Both the position numbers and the translations under genes were made by a program. The notes below the pieces were generated by a model. It made no database searches. It was not told the DNA's origin and saw only the letters and a list, made by a program, of their open reading frames with translations. Below are positions 55,220-64,000 of a stretch of DNA of 64,000 bases, one piece after another. Source of the DNA: an uncultured Methylophaga sp. (GTDB lineage Bacteria; Pseudomonadota; Gammaproteobacteria; Nitrosococcales; Methylophagaceae); assembly GCF_947259025.1 (NCBI RefSeq), contig NZ_CAMYKO010000005.1, positions 248,001 through 312,000 of the forward strand, in the 5' to 3' direction. The number at the start of each line of letters is the position of its first letter. Positions within the stretch are counted from its first letter, which is position 1.

Positions 55220-55502
55220 GTAGGGACTATAGTAATAAAGCTTTATAACTATATAAAAAACAGATGCCTATGTGGAAATAACGACCATAAGATAATTGAT
55301 AATAAAGGCATATAGTTAATAAAACCTATATAAACGTTCATATACTTATTGTTATATAGTTAATCCTAAGACGCATCAGGATTACACGGCGCGTTATTTT
55401 AGAGCTATGTCAAGATAGGCAATGATTTATAGCCCACTATTGTTGTGTCAATGTGTGTAAGGTGCGCTGCCATTAAATGGCAATCTCACAGGAGTATTAG
55501 CC
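55220..55502. repeat. AT-rich region with repeated TATAGTTA motif
   Basis: The 346-bp gap 55157-55502 holds no gene. TAACTATATA (55246-55255, inverted) and ATATAGTTAAT (55310-55320) and TATATAGTTAAT (55353-55364) are copies of one motif. The spacing (about 64 and 43 bp) is not regular enough for iterons, but may be protein sites. Confidence 0.35.
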
Positions 55503-55838
55503 TTGGAGTTAGTGAAAGTAGCCGCATTGTTTGCAGTTACTGCAATTGCAGAAATCGTAGGCTGTTATCTACCGTGGCTTATCATCAGACAAGACAAGCC
55601 GCTGTGGCTCCTTCTACCGGCTGCTATTTCTCTCGGTGTATTTGCATGGTTATTGACACTGCACCCGACTGCAGCTGGTCGCACTTATGCAGCATACGGA
55701 GGTATGTACATCGCTGTAGCACTAGCCTGGCTTCATTTCGTAGATGGCATTTCTTTGAGCCGTTGGGATATTACTGGTGCCAGTATTGCGCTAATTGGGA
55801 TGGCCGTCATAGCATTGCAACCTTCTACACAAGGGTAA
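55503..55838 (+). CDS. ynfA: YnfA-family (UPF0060) small membrane transporter
   Basis: 111 residues, four membrane helices. The family pattern [29 protein letters not shown] and [22 protein letters not shown] is clear. The family belongs to the small drug/metabolite group and often travels with metal-resistance genes. Starts at TTG 55503, with AGGAG ten bases upstream. Confidence 0.92.
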   Translation: MELVKVAALFAVTAIAEIVGCYLPWLIIRQDKPLWLLLPAAISLGVFAWLLTLHPTAAGRTYAAYGGMYIAVALAWLHFVDGISLSRWDITGASIALIGMAVIALQPSTQG

Positions 55839-55860
55839 CAAGCCCTCCATAGGCTCTAGA

Positions 55861-56751
55861 CTATATTCTGATTGATAGAATGCGTTTAGCACCATACAAA
55901 ACGAGAACACCGGCGATACTACCAATAATCAAATCTGGATAATTCGAGCCTGTCCAGATGACCAAGGCTCCGGCAGTGATGACACCCATATTAATGAGCA
56001 CATCATTTGCAGAGAATATCCAGCTTGCTTTCATATGTGCACCACTTTCTCTGTGTCTTGATATAAGCAATAAACAAGATGTGTTAGCAATTAACGCGAT
56101 GAATGCGACGAGCATCATTAACATCGATTCGGGCTCACTTCCGAATATAAAGCGCCTAACAACTTCGGAAATTAGACCAAAAGCCATAACTAACTGGAGC
56201 AGACCCGCTACGTGCGCTGCACGTAATTGCATTTTTGCGCCATGCCCAATCGCATAAAGCGCCAGGCCATACACTGCGGCATCGGCAAAGTTGTCCAGTG
56301 ACTCTCCAATCAGGCCTGTTGATTGGGCTACCAGACCTGAAAAGAACTCCACCAGAAACAGGATGGCATTTATGCCAAGTAGCCAGTACAGGGTAATTGA
56401 CTCTTGTGCTGATGCCTTATCATTACCGTCTTTAATGAGCTCAGGATCTGCTGGTAACGTTTCTTGAAGAGTTGCTCCAAGTTTCAAACCGTTGAGCTTG
56501 GCGCTGATAGGATCATTAGGTCCTTCGTGCAAGACCTTTAGTTGACGCAGAGATAGGTCGAAGGCGAGTCCATGGACTTGTGCAAGATCACTGAAAGCTA
56601 ATTTGATTAGCCTCTCCTCTGATGGACAATCCATTTTTGGAATGGAATAAATACTCATCGATATGCCAAGCTTAACTTCTACATCTGACATCTCAGTCTT
56701 TATGTTTTGATTCGCATTGCAACCACATGAGTTCTGTTCATATTTTTCCAT
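55861..56751 (-). CDS. CDF cation efflux transporter with N-terminal HMA-like domain
   Basis: 296 residues. The N-terminus is Cys-rich (SCGCNAN) and is followed by an HMA-like fold (about 30-90) with KMDCPSEE in place of the usual CxxC. Then come about five to six helices of a cation-diffusion-facilitator channel with the metal motif DNFADAAVYGLALYAIG and a second NDVLINMGVI. It exports divalent cations. It is divergent from a CadR/PbrR-like regulator and has a MerR-type promoter, so induction by Cd or Pb (or Zn) is expected. No cytoplasmic C-terminal domain remains, unlike most CDF proteins. Confidence 0.86.
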   Translation of the reverse strand: MEKYEQNSCGCNANQNIKTEMSDVEVKLGISMSIYSIPKMDCPSEERLIKLAFSDLAQVHGLAFDLSLRQLKVLHEGPNDPISAKLNGLKLGATLQETLPADPELIKDGNDKASAQESITLYWLLGINAILFLVEFFSGLVAQSTGLIGESLDNFADAAVYGLALYAIGHGAKMQLRAAHVAGLLQLVMAFGLISEVVRRFIFGSEPESMLMMLVAFIALIANTSCLLLISRHRESGAHMKASWIFSANDVLINMGVITAGALVIWTGSNYPDLIIGSIAGVLVLYGAKRILSIRI

Positions 56752-56786
56752 GAGTATTTCTCACTTAATTATTGTTACCAACAGAG

Positions 56787-56817
56787 ATTAAAAACTATCA
56801 AGTTACTATAAGGTCAA
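56787..56817 (-). promoter_or_regulatory. MerR-type promoter with 19-bp spacer
   Basis: On the minus strand: -35 TTGACC (56812-56817), 19-bp spacer with an imperfect dyad (CTTATAG...TGATAGT), and -10 TTTAAT (56787-56792). The extended spacer is the hallmark of promoters activated by MerR-family proteins. It drives the CDF gene, in the space between it and the regulator. Confidence 0.75.
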
Positions 56818-56845
56818 TAGTGAGAAATTAGTGACAGAGGTGAAT

Positions 56846-57247
56846 ATGCATATAGGCGAAATAACTAAGCTATCAGGTCTTGACGCCCAGACAATTCGTT
56901 TTTACGAATATCAAGGGTTGCTAACTATGCCTGCTCGTCAGGCTAATGGTTATCGAACCTATACGGATATTCATGTTGAACAATTGTCTTTTATTCGTCG
57001 TTGTCGAATGCTGGAGCTTTCACTAACAGACATTCGCGCACTCCTTAAACTAAAGAGTGCTCCGCATGAGTCATGTGAAGTAATAAATACTCTCATCAAT
57101 GGACACATAGCCGAGGTTCAGGCACGAATAACTTCACTGCAGACACTGGAGAAACAATTGACATCATTGATGTCTTGCTGTGCAGATGGTCGGGAGATTG
57201 AGGACTGTGGCATCCTTGCCTCTCTTCATGAGAAAAGTGAGCACTAG
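56846..57247 (+). CDS. CadR/PbrR-type MerR regulator
   Basis: 133 residues from ATG 56846 (GAGGTG five bases upstream; a GTG 15 bp earlier is open but less likely). The winged-helix N-terminus is IGEITKLSGLDAQTIRFYEYQGLL and the dimerisation helix follows. The effector site has C77, C111/C112 (LMSCCADGREIEDC) and C121, the Cd(II)/Pb(II)-responsive pattern. It should bind the 19-bp-spacer promoter next to it and activate the CDF gene. Confidence 0.92.
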   Translation: MHIGEITKLSGLDAQTIRFYEYQGLLTMPARQANGYRTYTDIHVEQLSFIRRCRMLELSLTDIRALLKLKSAPHESCEVINTLINGHIAEVQARITSLQTLEKQLTSLMSCCADGREIEDCGILASLHEKSEH

Positions 57248-57471
57248 GGCTTTGTGTAACTTACTCTGCTCTCAATGCTACGAAACCCAAATCCGTATTT
57301 GGTTGATTATCAATTAGAACTAGATGACGCGATAAAGCGGATTACCTTAATGTCCGATATGAGTCGACAGAAGTACACATCAGGTTCTTAGTGGACTGCC
57401 TTGAATAAAGCAGGAAACTTATCTATGCTTTATTTGTTCTGAATATCAACAAACACATCAATTAATCAGTA

Positions 57472-57813
57472 ATGTCAGCTAAATCATTTATCAACATGCT
57501 AATTTTCATGATTGCTATGCAGTCAGGCATCGTTGCGGCTGACATCCATAATGTGATTTCAGATCCTTCACAAGACCAGCACATCACCACAAGTGTTCTA
57601 GAGCTGAATGAAGAGTTGCATGAGAGCGCTCATGAATCGTTGAGTGCAGATGGCTGCGCTTACTGCATGCACTGCCACTGTACTCACTTCATTGCGATTC
57701 AAGACTTTAATGACATTGATGTGTACCCCATTCCTGACGAGTTTTACTCCATACAATTACTGACTTCCATAGCTAAACACCCAGTCAGTATGTTCCGTCC
57801 TCCAAAATCCTAG
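57472..57813 (+). CDS. Cys/His-rich exported protein leading the czc operon (CzcI-like)
   Basis: 113 residues with a signal peptide (about 1-23) and a metal-binding stretch GCAYCMHCHCTHF (near 61-73), four Cys and three His. Small exported proteins in this position before czcCBA (CzcI) are thought to sense or buffer metal. The 63-bp gap to the czcC-like gene suggests cotranscription. No good ribosome binding site is visible before this ATG. The 224-bp stretch before it holds only a doubtful 38-codon frame. Confidence 0.75.
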   Translation: MSAKSFINMLIFMIAMQSGIVAADIHNVISDPSQDQHITTSVLELNEELHESAHESLSADGCAYCMHCHCTHFIAIQDFNDIDVYPIPDEFYSIQLLTSIAKHPVSMFRPPKS

Positions 57814-57876
57814 TCTGTTTATCGCTCTCCGGGCTCACTAGAGTCCGTGCATTAACAGATAACTGGGATTTTTCTC

Positions 57877-59172
57877 ATGAATATACAATCCGTATGTGTG
57901 CCTTCATGTATGCACACCCTAAGAGTATGTTTGACGATCTTTATTGCTGCATTCATACCCGCTGTGGTGCAGGCTGAAACTTCGCAACAAACTACTAGTT
58001 TGAGTTTAAGCCAGGCAATGCAGCAGACGCTTGAACAACATCCAGCTTTGCAAGTTTTCCCATTGCGTGAGCAAAAGCTGGAAGGACAGAAAAAAACAGC
58101 TAACCTCCGGCCCGCCTATGTTGTAGGTGCTGACATTGAAAACTTGGCAGGGACTGGGGAGCTTAGTGGTGTCAAATCACTCGAAACCAGTGTCACATTG
58201 TCATCTGTATTGGAGCTGGGTGATAAGAGGCGGTCTCGGGTTGACCTTGTTGAGCAACAGACTGAAGTTGTCAGGGTTGAACGCCAAATAAAAGCCTTAG
58301 ACCTATTAGGTGAGGTAACCCGACGTTATGTTTTAACGCTCAATAGCCAAGAACGTGTTCAATTAGCAGAGGTTGGACTGGAATTAGCTCAAACTACCCT
58401 GACTGAGGTTAAGAAACGGGTTAACTCGGCTGTAGCTCCAAAAGCTGATATGTGGCGTGCTGAGGCTGCAGTCGAACAAGCAAAGTTAACTTTGTCGGCT
58501 GAACGACGCCAGTTAGAAACCAATAAAATGCTACTAGTCAATCTATGGGGCAGTTATCAGCCAGACTTTAAGTCAGTGTCGGGCTCACTCTACGAATTAG
58601 ATTCTGCTGTTCCATTTGACACGCTGTTCGAACAAGTCCAACAAAATCCGAAAATTGAATTTTTTGCTACGGAAACCCGTGTTCGTGATGCTCAGGTACG
58701 TCTTGCTAGAACCGAACAGGTGGCCGATTTGACCTGGTCTGTCGGTATTCGTCGAGACGAAGGGTTGGATGCAACAGCATTCGTGGCTGGAGTTTCTATA
58801 CCTCTGTTTAGCCGCCAGCGGGCTGAAGGCAATATTGAAGCGGCATTGGCTGCACGTAATGAAATAACTTATCAGCGGCAAGACCTCCTATTACAGCTTC
58901 ATTCTCAGCTTTACCGTGCCTACCTGGGACGAAAACAGGCGGTTGAAAGTATTAATAAATTGCAACAGGTAATTATCCCTAAGTTGATGGAAAGTTTGAA
59001 ACAAACCCGAAGCGGCTATCAACGTGGGCTATATAGCTATTTAGATTTACTGACTGTCAGGGAGAACATGCTTCAGGCGAAGCGTGATGTCATTGAGGCT
59101 GCCACAGCAGCCCATCAGTTCCAAGCTGAAATCGAACAGCTGACCGCACAACCCTTAGCAGACATGGACTAA
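57877..59172 (+). CDS. czcC: Outer-membrane efflux channel (CzcC-like, TolC family)
   Basis: 431 residues; signal peptide to about residue 35 (QAE). A TolC-type protein with two repeated OEP regions: SLSQAMQQTLEQHPALQVFPL near the start and SGYQRGLYSYLDLLTVRENMLQAKRDVIEA near the end, and an AIRs-type coiled-coil body. It forms the outer-membrane tunnel for the RND pump encoded downstream. Next gene is 6 bp away. Confidence 0.9.
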   Translation: MNIQSVCVPSCMHTLRVCLTIFIAAFIPAVVQAETSQQTTSLSLSQAMQQTLEQHPALQVFPLREQKLEGQKKTANLRPAYVVGADIENLAGTGELSGVKSLETSVTLSSVLELGDKRRSRVDLVEQQTEVVRVERQIKALDLLGEVTRRYVLTLNSQERVQLAEVGLELAQTTLTEVKKRVNSAVAPKADMWRAEAAVEQAKLTLSAERRQLETNKMLLVNLWGSYQPDFKSVSGSLYELDSAVPFDTLFEQVQQNPKIEFFATETRVRDAQVRLARTEQVADLTWSVGIRRDEGLDATAFVAGVSIPLFSRQRAEGNIEAALAARNEITYQRQDLLLQLHSQLYRAYLGRKQAVESINKLQQVIIPKLMESLKQTRSGYQRGLYSYLDLLTVRENMLQAKRDVIEAATAAHQFQAEIEQLTAQPLADMD

Positions 59173-59178
59173 CTAATT

Positions 59179-60273
59179 ATGATCCTTACGAAGTATATGT
59201 TTAACAGAAATTTTTTCACACCTACTGTGAGTCACAGAGCGTTAATCCTTGTGGGTTTTCTCTGTTTGTTCAGCCTTACTGTTATGGCTCAAGAAAATCA
59301 TGGACAAGAAAGAACAGAATCAAATTCCCACTCGGAGCAAGAAGCTCATGAACATGAGGAGACAGAGGATTTATCAGAGAATGCTAATGAAGCCGGTCAT
59401 GACCATGCTGAGAAAGCCCACAGTGAAAATAGCGATGAACATGGCCACGATCATGGGGCGGAAGAGAAGTCGCATGTAGAGATTAATGATGAGATGGCGC
59501 GACAACAAGGAATGGTTTCGGCCAAAGTCTCTTCTGGTGAAATTGCTTTAACAACAAAACTCTATGGCAGGGCTGTAGTCTCTCCTGAGCAAATTAGTCA
59601 CATAAGAGCACGATTTCCCGGCAAACTCACGAGAGTTAACGTTAACTTGGGTGATACTGTAAAAAAAGGGCAAGCTATAGCAAGTGTTGAGTCAAATAAC
59701 AGCTTACAAAATTACAGTATTTATGCGCCTATAGCCGGTATCGTCACAGCAAAAGATGCCAATACAGGTGAGGTGGCAGCGGAGCAAATCCTCTTCACGA
59801 TCACTAACACAGGATCTCTTTGGGCTGAACTCAGAGTTTTCCCTCAACAGGCAACAGCCATAGAGCGTGATCAGTCTGTTCATTTTTCAGCAGATAACAC
59901 CCAATTCAGTTCGAAAATCGAGCAAATTCTACCCAGCAGCAATAATTCGCCTTATCAGATAGCGCGTGTACCTATTGATAACTCGCTACGGTCCTTTTTT
60001 CCGGGCCTGCTTGTCGAGGCAGACGTCGTTATTAATCAAAAGGTCGTTGGCATTAGAATTCCAAATAGCGCAATTCAACGCTATGAGGGGGCCCAAGTTG
60101 CCTTCGTTAAGGATGGGAACAAGTACCTCGTAAAACCGCTTGAGTTAGGTATTTCGGATGGTGTGTTCAGTGAAGTTTTAACAGGACTCCAGCCTGACGA
60201 TGAAATCGTCGTAGAGAACAGCTATTTGATTAAAGCTGATCTGGAAAAAGAAGGCGCGGCACACGCCCACTAA
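59179..60273 (+). CDS. czcB: Periplasmic adaptor of the metal RND pump (CzcB-like)
   Basis: 364 residues with an N-terminal signal/anchor (RALILVGFLCLFSLTVMAQ) and then a very His/Glu/Asp-rich segment (about residues 45-100, many H-D and H-E pairs), a metal-binding tail known from CzcB and SilB. The HlyD-like lipoyl and beta-barrel domains follow (about 130-350; RFPGKLTRVNVNLGDTVKKG and APIAGIVTAKDANTGEVA). It links the pump to the outer channel. Two ATG codons are possible (59179 and 59197). Confidence 0.9.
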   Translation: MILTKYMFNRNFFTPTVSHRALILVGFLCLFSLTVMAQENHGQERTESNSHSEQEAHEHEETEDLSENANEAGHDHAEKAHSENSDEHGHDHGAEEKSHVEINDEMARQQGMVSAKVSSGEIALTTKLYGRAVVSPEQISHIRARFPGKLTRVNVNLGDTVKKGQAIASVESNNSLQNYSIYAPIAGIVTAKDANTGEVAAEQILFTITNTGSLWAELRVFPQQATAIERDQSVHFSADNTQFSSKIEQILPSSNNSPYQIARVPIDNSLRSFFPGLLVEADVVINQKVVGIRIPNSAIQRYEGAQVAFVKDGNKYLVKPLELGISDGVFSEVLTGLQPDDEIVVENSYLIKADLEKEGAAHAH

Positions 60274-60286
60274 TACGGAGTTCAAC

Positions 60287-63200
60287 ATGATAAATAATAT
60301 TTTATGGCTCTCAATAGAGCGACGTGGCCTTATGTTATCTCTGATCCTTTTAATCATCGGACTCGGGGTCTGGAGTTATCAGAAACTGCCCATTGATGCC
60401 GTCCCCGACATCACGAATGTTCAGGTGCAGATTAATACGAAGGCGCCAGGTTACTCGCCCTTAGAGGCGGAACAACGGATTACATACCCCGTAGAAAGAG
60501 CGATTGCTGGTTTACCCAACCTGGACTATACACGCTCCATATCTCGTTACGGGTTGTCGCAAGTCACCGTAGTCTTTGAGGAGGGGACGGACCTGTACTT
60601 TGCCCGGAACCTTATCAATAACCGATTAGCTGTCATAAAAGGTTCACTTCCCGATGGCCTTGAGCCAGAAATGGGACCGATAGCAACGGGGCTGGGTGAA
60701 ATTCTAATGTATACAGTCACTGCAGAACCTGATGCTAAGCAGGCTGATGGCACGGCCTATGATGCGACTGAGCTGCGTGTGATCCAAGACTGGGTGATAA
60801 AACCACGTTTAGAGCGTGTGCCCGGCATTACAGAGGTCAACACAAATGGCGGGTATGAAAAGCAGTTTCATGTGCAGCCTGACCCAGTCAAATTGTTAAA
60901 TTTTGGAATCAGCCTGAGCGAATTAAAGCTTGCTTTGATGCGCAACAATGATAATCGTGGTGCTGGTTATATTGAGCGTAATGGAGAACAAATTCTCGTA
61001 CGCTCACCGGGACAGCTCAAGTCCATTGAAGATATTCGCCATGTTGTAGTGAAGAATATTGATGATCGGCCCGTGTTAGTAAAAGACTTGGCTGACGTGA
61101 TTCTTGGTAAGCCTCTTCGCAGTGGTGCAGGTACAAGAGACGGACTCGAAACCGTTGTTGGCACGGTTATGATGCTAGTCGGTGAAAACTCACGTGAAGT
61201 TGCTGCAACGGTTGCAAGAGAATTAAAAGCGATCCAGACATCACTGCCTGATGGGGTCATTGCAGAAGCGGTCTACGAACGAACAACGCTCGTCGATAAG
61301 GCGATTGCAACAGTGCAAAAGAACCTGCTTGAAGGGGCTTTACTGGTAATCGTGGTTTTATTCTTACTCTTAGGTAATATTCGTGCAGCCCTGATTACGG
61401 CGGCCGTAATTCCTCTGGCTATGCTTGCAACCATCAGTGGTATGGTTCGAGCAGGTATTTCTGCAAATCTGATGAGCCTGGGTGCGCTGGACTTTGGGTT
61501 AATAGTCGACGGCGCAGTCATTATTGTAGAAAACTCAATACGAAGACTCTCCATAGCTCAACGAGATGTAGGTAACGTACTGCCATTGAAGGAGCGTTTA
61601 CAGGTTGTTTACGATGCCACAAACGAAGTCATACGGCCGAGTTTATTCGGCGTAACCATAATCACCGTGGTTTATATCCCTTTATTCAGTTTGACGGGTG
61701 TTGAAGGGAAAATGTTTGAGCCTATGGCTGCCACAGTCATCATCGCATTGGTTTCAGCCATGCTTTTTACTCTCACAATAGTCCCTGCTGCTATAGCGAT
61801 ATTCATGCGTGGCAAAATCAGAGAAAAAGAAAATATCATAATCAGTGGAGCAAAATGGCTCTATAGACCGTTGCTCTTACTCAGTCTTAAGTTACGCTGG
61901 GTAGTGATTCTGGTTACAGCCATTCTTGTAGGCTTATCCGTCAATCTGGCCAGTAAAATGGGCTCAGAATTTATACCCCAGCTTAACGAGGGTGATGTGG
62001 CTTTACATGCACTCAGAAGCATCGGTACTAGCCTTGAGCAATCCATCAAAATGCAAGAGCAGTTGGAGCAGCGTTTAAAAAGCTTCCCTCAGGTAGATAA
62101 GGTCTTTGCAAAACTCGGTACACCTGAAGTTGCGACCGACCCGATGCCGCCGAATGTGGCAGACACTTTCCTCATTCTAAAACCAAGGCACGAGTGGCCA
62201 AGACCAGAGCTGTCCAAAGAAGAACTGCTTGAACAAATTGAGGAAGCAGTTAAGGAATTACCTGGGAACAACTATGAGTTCACACAACCCATTGAAATGC
62301 GGTTTAACGAGCTGATTTCTGGTGTTCGTGCGGACTTAGGGATTAAGGTGTTTGGTGATGATTTAGAGGCGATTAAGCAAAGTGCAGAAGCTGTACTTGC
62401 TGTGGTTCAGACAATACCTGGAGCTGCAGATGCTCGACTTGAACAAGTCGATGATATGCCTATGTTAACTGTTGAGCCCAAGCGCATGGCTATGTCTCGC
62501 TATGGTCTTAATGTTGATGATATTCAGGAACTGGTCTCAACAGCAGTCGGAGGTAGTTCAGCCGGATTGATTTACGATGGTGATCGCCGTTTCCAACTCA
62601 TGGTTCGTTTGCCAGATGAGATTCGTGAGGATCTGAATGCGTTATCTGTCCTTCCCGTGGGGCTTCCGAGTGGTGACTATGTCCCTCTTTCTGAGGTTGC
62701 CAAAGTTGAGCTGACTCAGGCGCCAAGTCAAATATCTCGCGAGAATGCCAAACGTCGTGTTGTCGTGACGAGTAACGTGAGAGGGCGTGACTTAGGGTCG
62801 TTTGTTGCTGAAGCCCAAAAGCGTATTGAGGAATCCGTAACTCTGCCGCCTGGCTACTGGATTGAGTATGGTGGAACATACGAACAATTGGAATCAGCGA
62901 GTCAGCGTCTATCCATCGTAGTCCCCGTGACCCTGTTCATCATTTTAGGGCTGCTGGTCACAGTACTGGGGTCACTCCGTGATGCTGTGATTATCTTTAC
63001 CGGTGTTCCATTAGCCCTAACCGGTGGTGTTTTATCACTATGGCTTCGAGATATGCCACTCTCCATATCAGCAGGTGTTGGCTTTATTGCACTTTCAGGT
63101 ATTGCCGTTTTGAATGGCTTGGTCATGCTGGCATTTATTCGAGACTACTGGCATAGCCATCGAGATTTACATAAGGCGATCATTGAAGGTGCAATGACAA

Positions 63201-63400
63201 GACTACGCCCAGTGTTGATGACTGCATTGGTAGCAAGCTTAGGGTTTGTGCCGATGGCACTCAATACTGGTACTGGCGCTGAGGTACAGCGCCCGCTTGC
63301 CACAGTGGTGATTGGCGGCATTATGTCATCAACACTGCTGACGCTACTGGTCTTGCCTGCCTTGTATCGAATCGTTCATGGACGCGAAAAGACTAAATAG
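60287..63400 (+). CDS. czcA: Heavy-metal RND efflux pump (CzcA-like, HME family)
   Basis: 1037 residues, 12 helices with two large periplasmic loops. The proton-relay signature of the heavy-metal efflux subfamily, DFGLIVDGAVIIVENS, is in helix 4. The N-terminus has GVWSYQKLPIDAVPDITNVQVQI and the conserved YPVERAIAGLPNLDYTRSIS, typical of CzcA/CusA. It exports divalent cations (Co, Zn, Cd in CzcA) from periplasm or cytoplasm; substrate cannot be set from the motif alone. Thirteen bp after czcB. Confidence 0.94.
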   Translation: MINNILWLSIERRGLMLSLILLIIGLGVWSYQKLPIDAVPDITNVQVQINTKAPGYSPLEAEQRITYPVERAIAGLPNLDYTRSISRYGLSQVTVVFEEGTDLYFARNLINNRLAVIKGSLPDGLEPEMGPIATGLGEILMYTVTAEPDAKQADGTAYDATELRVIQDWVIKPRLERVPGITEVNTNGGYEKQFHVQPDPVKLLNFGISLSELKLALMRNNDNRGAGYIERNGEQILVRSPGQLKSIEDIRHVVVKNIDDRPVLVKDLADVILGKPLRSGAGTRDGLETVVGTVMMLVGENSREVAATVARELKAIQTSLPDGVIAEAVYERTTLVDKAIATVQKNLLEGALLVIVVLFLLLGNIRAALITAAVIPLAMLATISGMVRAGISANLMSLGALDFGLIVDGAVIIVENSIRRLSIAQRDVGNVLPLKERLQVVYDATNEVIRPSLFGVTIITVVYIPLFSLTGVEGKMFEPMAATVIIALVSAMLFTLTIVPAAIAIFMRGKIREKENIIISGAKWLYRPLLLLSLKLRWVVILVTAILVGLSVNLASKMGSEFIPQLNEGDVALHALRSIGTSLEQSIKMQEQLEQRLKSFPQVDKVFAKLGTPEVATDPMPPNVADTFLILKPRHEWPRPELSKEELLEQIEEAVKELPGNNYEFTQPIEMRFNELISGVRADLGIKVFGDDLEAIKQSAEAVLAVVQTIPGAADARLEQVDDMPMLTVEPKRMAMSRYGLNVDDIQELVSTAVGGSSAGLIYDGDRRFQLMVRLPDEIREDLNALSVLPVGLPSGDYVPLSEVAKVELTQAPSQISRENAKRRVVVTSNVRGRDLGSFVAEAQKRIEESVTLPPGYWIEYGGTYEQLESASQRLSIVVPVTLFIILGLLVTVLGSLRDAVIIFTGVPLALTGGVLSLWLRDMPLSISAGVGFIALSGIAVLNGLVMLAFIRDYWHSHRDLHKAIIEGAMTRLRPVLMTALVASLGFVPMALNTGTGAEVQRPLATVVIGGIMSSTLLTLLVLPALYRIVHGREKTK

Positions 63401-63443
63401 ATCTTTGGCGGCCTTATGGCCGCCAATTCGATACTAACTTGCA

Positions 63444-64000
63444 ATGGATTCAGCGATGCATACACACGCACACTCCCGTAACACCCGTGATAGCAGAATT
63501 AAAACTGCTTTTTTTCTCAATGTAGGGTTCACAATACTTGAGTTTATTGGAGGTTGGCTGACTAACAGTACAGCCATAATGGCTGATGCTATCCATGATC
63601 TCGGCGACAGCCTATCTATTGGCTCTGCTTGGTTACTAAACCGTGCAGGTGAAAAACAGGCTGATAGTGTCTTTACGTATGGTTACAGACGCTTATCTTT
63701 ATTTGGTGCCTTAATCAATAGCTTGGTACTTATTGTCGGTTCTGTCTGGGTGCTAAATGAGGCCTTGCAGCGCTTGTCTGAACCGGTAATGCCTATTGCC
63801 AATGGCATGATGGCTCTCGCTATTCTGGGGGTGACAGTGAACGGCTTTGCTGCGTACCGACTCAGCAAGGGCGTATCGTTAAATGAAAGGGTATTGAATT
63901 GGCACTTACTTGAAGATGTTTTAGGTTGGTTAGCGATATTGGTGTTATCAATAATCCTTCAATTCGCAGATTGGCCAATTCTGGATCCGTTACTGTCGAT
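63444..64000 (+). CDS. czcD: CDF cation transporter (CzcD-like), partial at window end
   Basis: Open from ATG 63444 (a second ATG 63456, MHTHAHSRN, is also possible) to the end of the window, at least 185 codons. The His-rich N-terminus (HTHAHS), helices with IEFIGGWLTNSTAIMADAIHDLGDSL and WHLLEDVLGW, containing the HDxxD and HxxxD metal sites of the cation diffusion facilitator family, identify it. It extends beyond 64000, so the C-terminus is unseen. It sits 43 bp after czcA on the same strand. Confidence 0.88.
   Translation, partial: MDSAMHTHAHSRNTRDSRIKTAFFLNVGFTILEFIGGWLTNSTAIMADAIHDLGDSLSIGSAWLLNRAGEKQADSVFTYGYRRLSLFGALINSLVLIVGSVWVLNEALQRLSEPVMPIANGMMALAILGVTVNGFAAYRLSKGVSLNERVLNWHLLEDVLGWLAILVLSIILQFADWPILDPLLS

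Noticed and set aside
57275-57391. 38-codon frame between the MerR regulator and the CzcI-like gene
   Set aside because: Protein-like composition but no ribosome binding site or recognised family; could be a remnant but support is too thin.

Overview
The window looks like a chromosomal segment of a gammaproteobacterium, probably aquatic or marine. Pointers are monomeric NADP isocitrate dehydrogenase, MltF, MtgA, PstSCAB, two TonB-dependent receptors, FecIR-type signalling, MCP and c-di-GMP proteins, and recognisable Fur, Pho, FNR/Anr and sigma-28 sites. I cannot assign a genus; a Methylophaga-like relative is only a weak guess. Base composition is moderate over most of the window and visibly AT-richer in parts of the large receptor (about 30.7-33.0 kb) and from about 53.3 kb to the end.

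Layout. 0.1-2.4 kb: a siderophore receptor under a probable Fur box. 2.7-5.8 kb: pcm, a small lipoprotein, mtgA and an alcohol dehydrogenase behind a perfect FNR/Anr box. 6.1-10.2 kb: a signalling block (substrate-binding domain fused to a diguanylate cyclase, a PAS-PAS chemoreceptor behind a sigma-28-like promoter, a response regulator with a degenerate GGDEF domain). 10.2-15.0 kb: mltF, an SDR, tRNA-Val, a hemerythrin-like protein and a dienelactone hydrolase. 15.3-19.7 kb: a Fur-box-led ferric iron ABC operon opening with an unrecognised helical exported protein. 20.1-22.3 kb: icd. 22.8-27.7 kb: two small or odd genes, then pstSCAB with a Pho box.

28.1-35.9 kb is a self-contained transenvelope iron-type module: FecI-like sigma factor, FecR-like anti-sigma factor, an 1185-residue receptor with an STN signalling domain, then its own ExbB, ExbD and TonB. 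A tandem intergenic repeat of about 139 bp follows. 36.4-46.1 kb has two large conserved or unrecognised genes (36.4 and 44.5 kb, minus strand) around a second signalling block: MHYT hybrid kinase, HD-GYP response regulator and an MCP with another sigma-28-like promoter. 46.4-52.9 kb is metabolic and housekeeping genes.

53.3-64 kb looks acquired. It starts with a two-gene AT-rich operon of unknown function and an AT-rich repeat region, continues with ynfA, and ends as a heavy-metal resistance cluster: CDF transporter with an HMA-like domain, divergent CadR/PbrR-like MerR regulator with a typical 19-bp-spacer promoter, Cys/His-rich exported protein, CzcCBA-type RND efflux and the start of a CzcD-type transporter cut by the window end. 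Two near-identical 64-residue membrane proteins with similar leaders lie at 50.7 and 53.1 kb.

The best candidates for something undescribed are the AT-rich two-gene operon (53.4-55.2 kb), the duplicated small membrane protein, the stand-alone AAA ATPase at 44.5 kb, the Fic-like protein with a changed active site, and the helical protein leading the iron ABC operon. No CRISPR array, integrase, transposase or complete insertion sequence was found.
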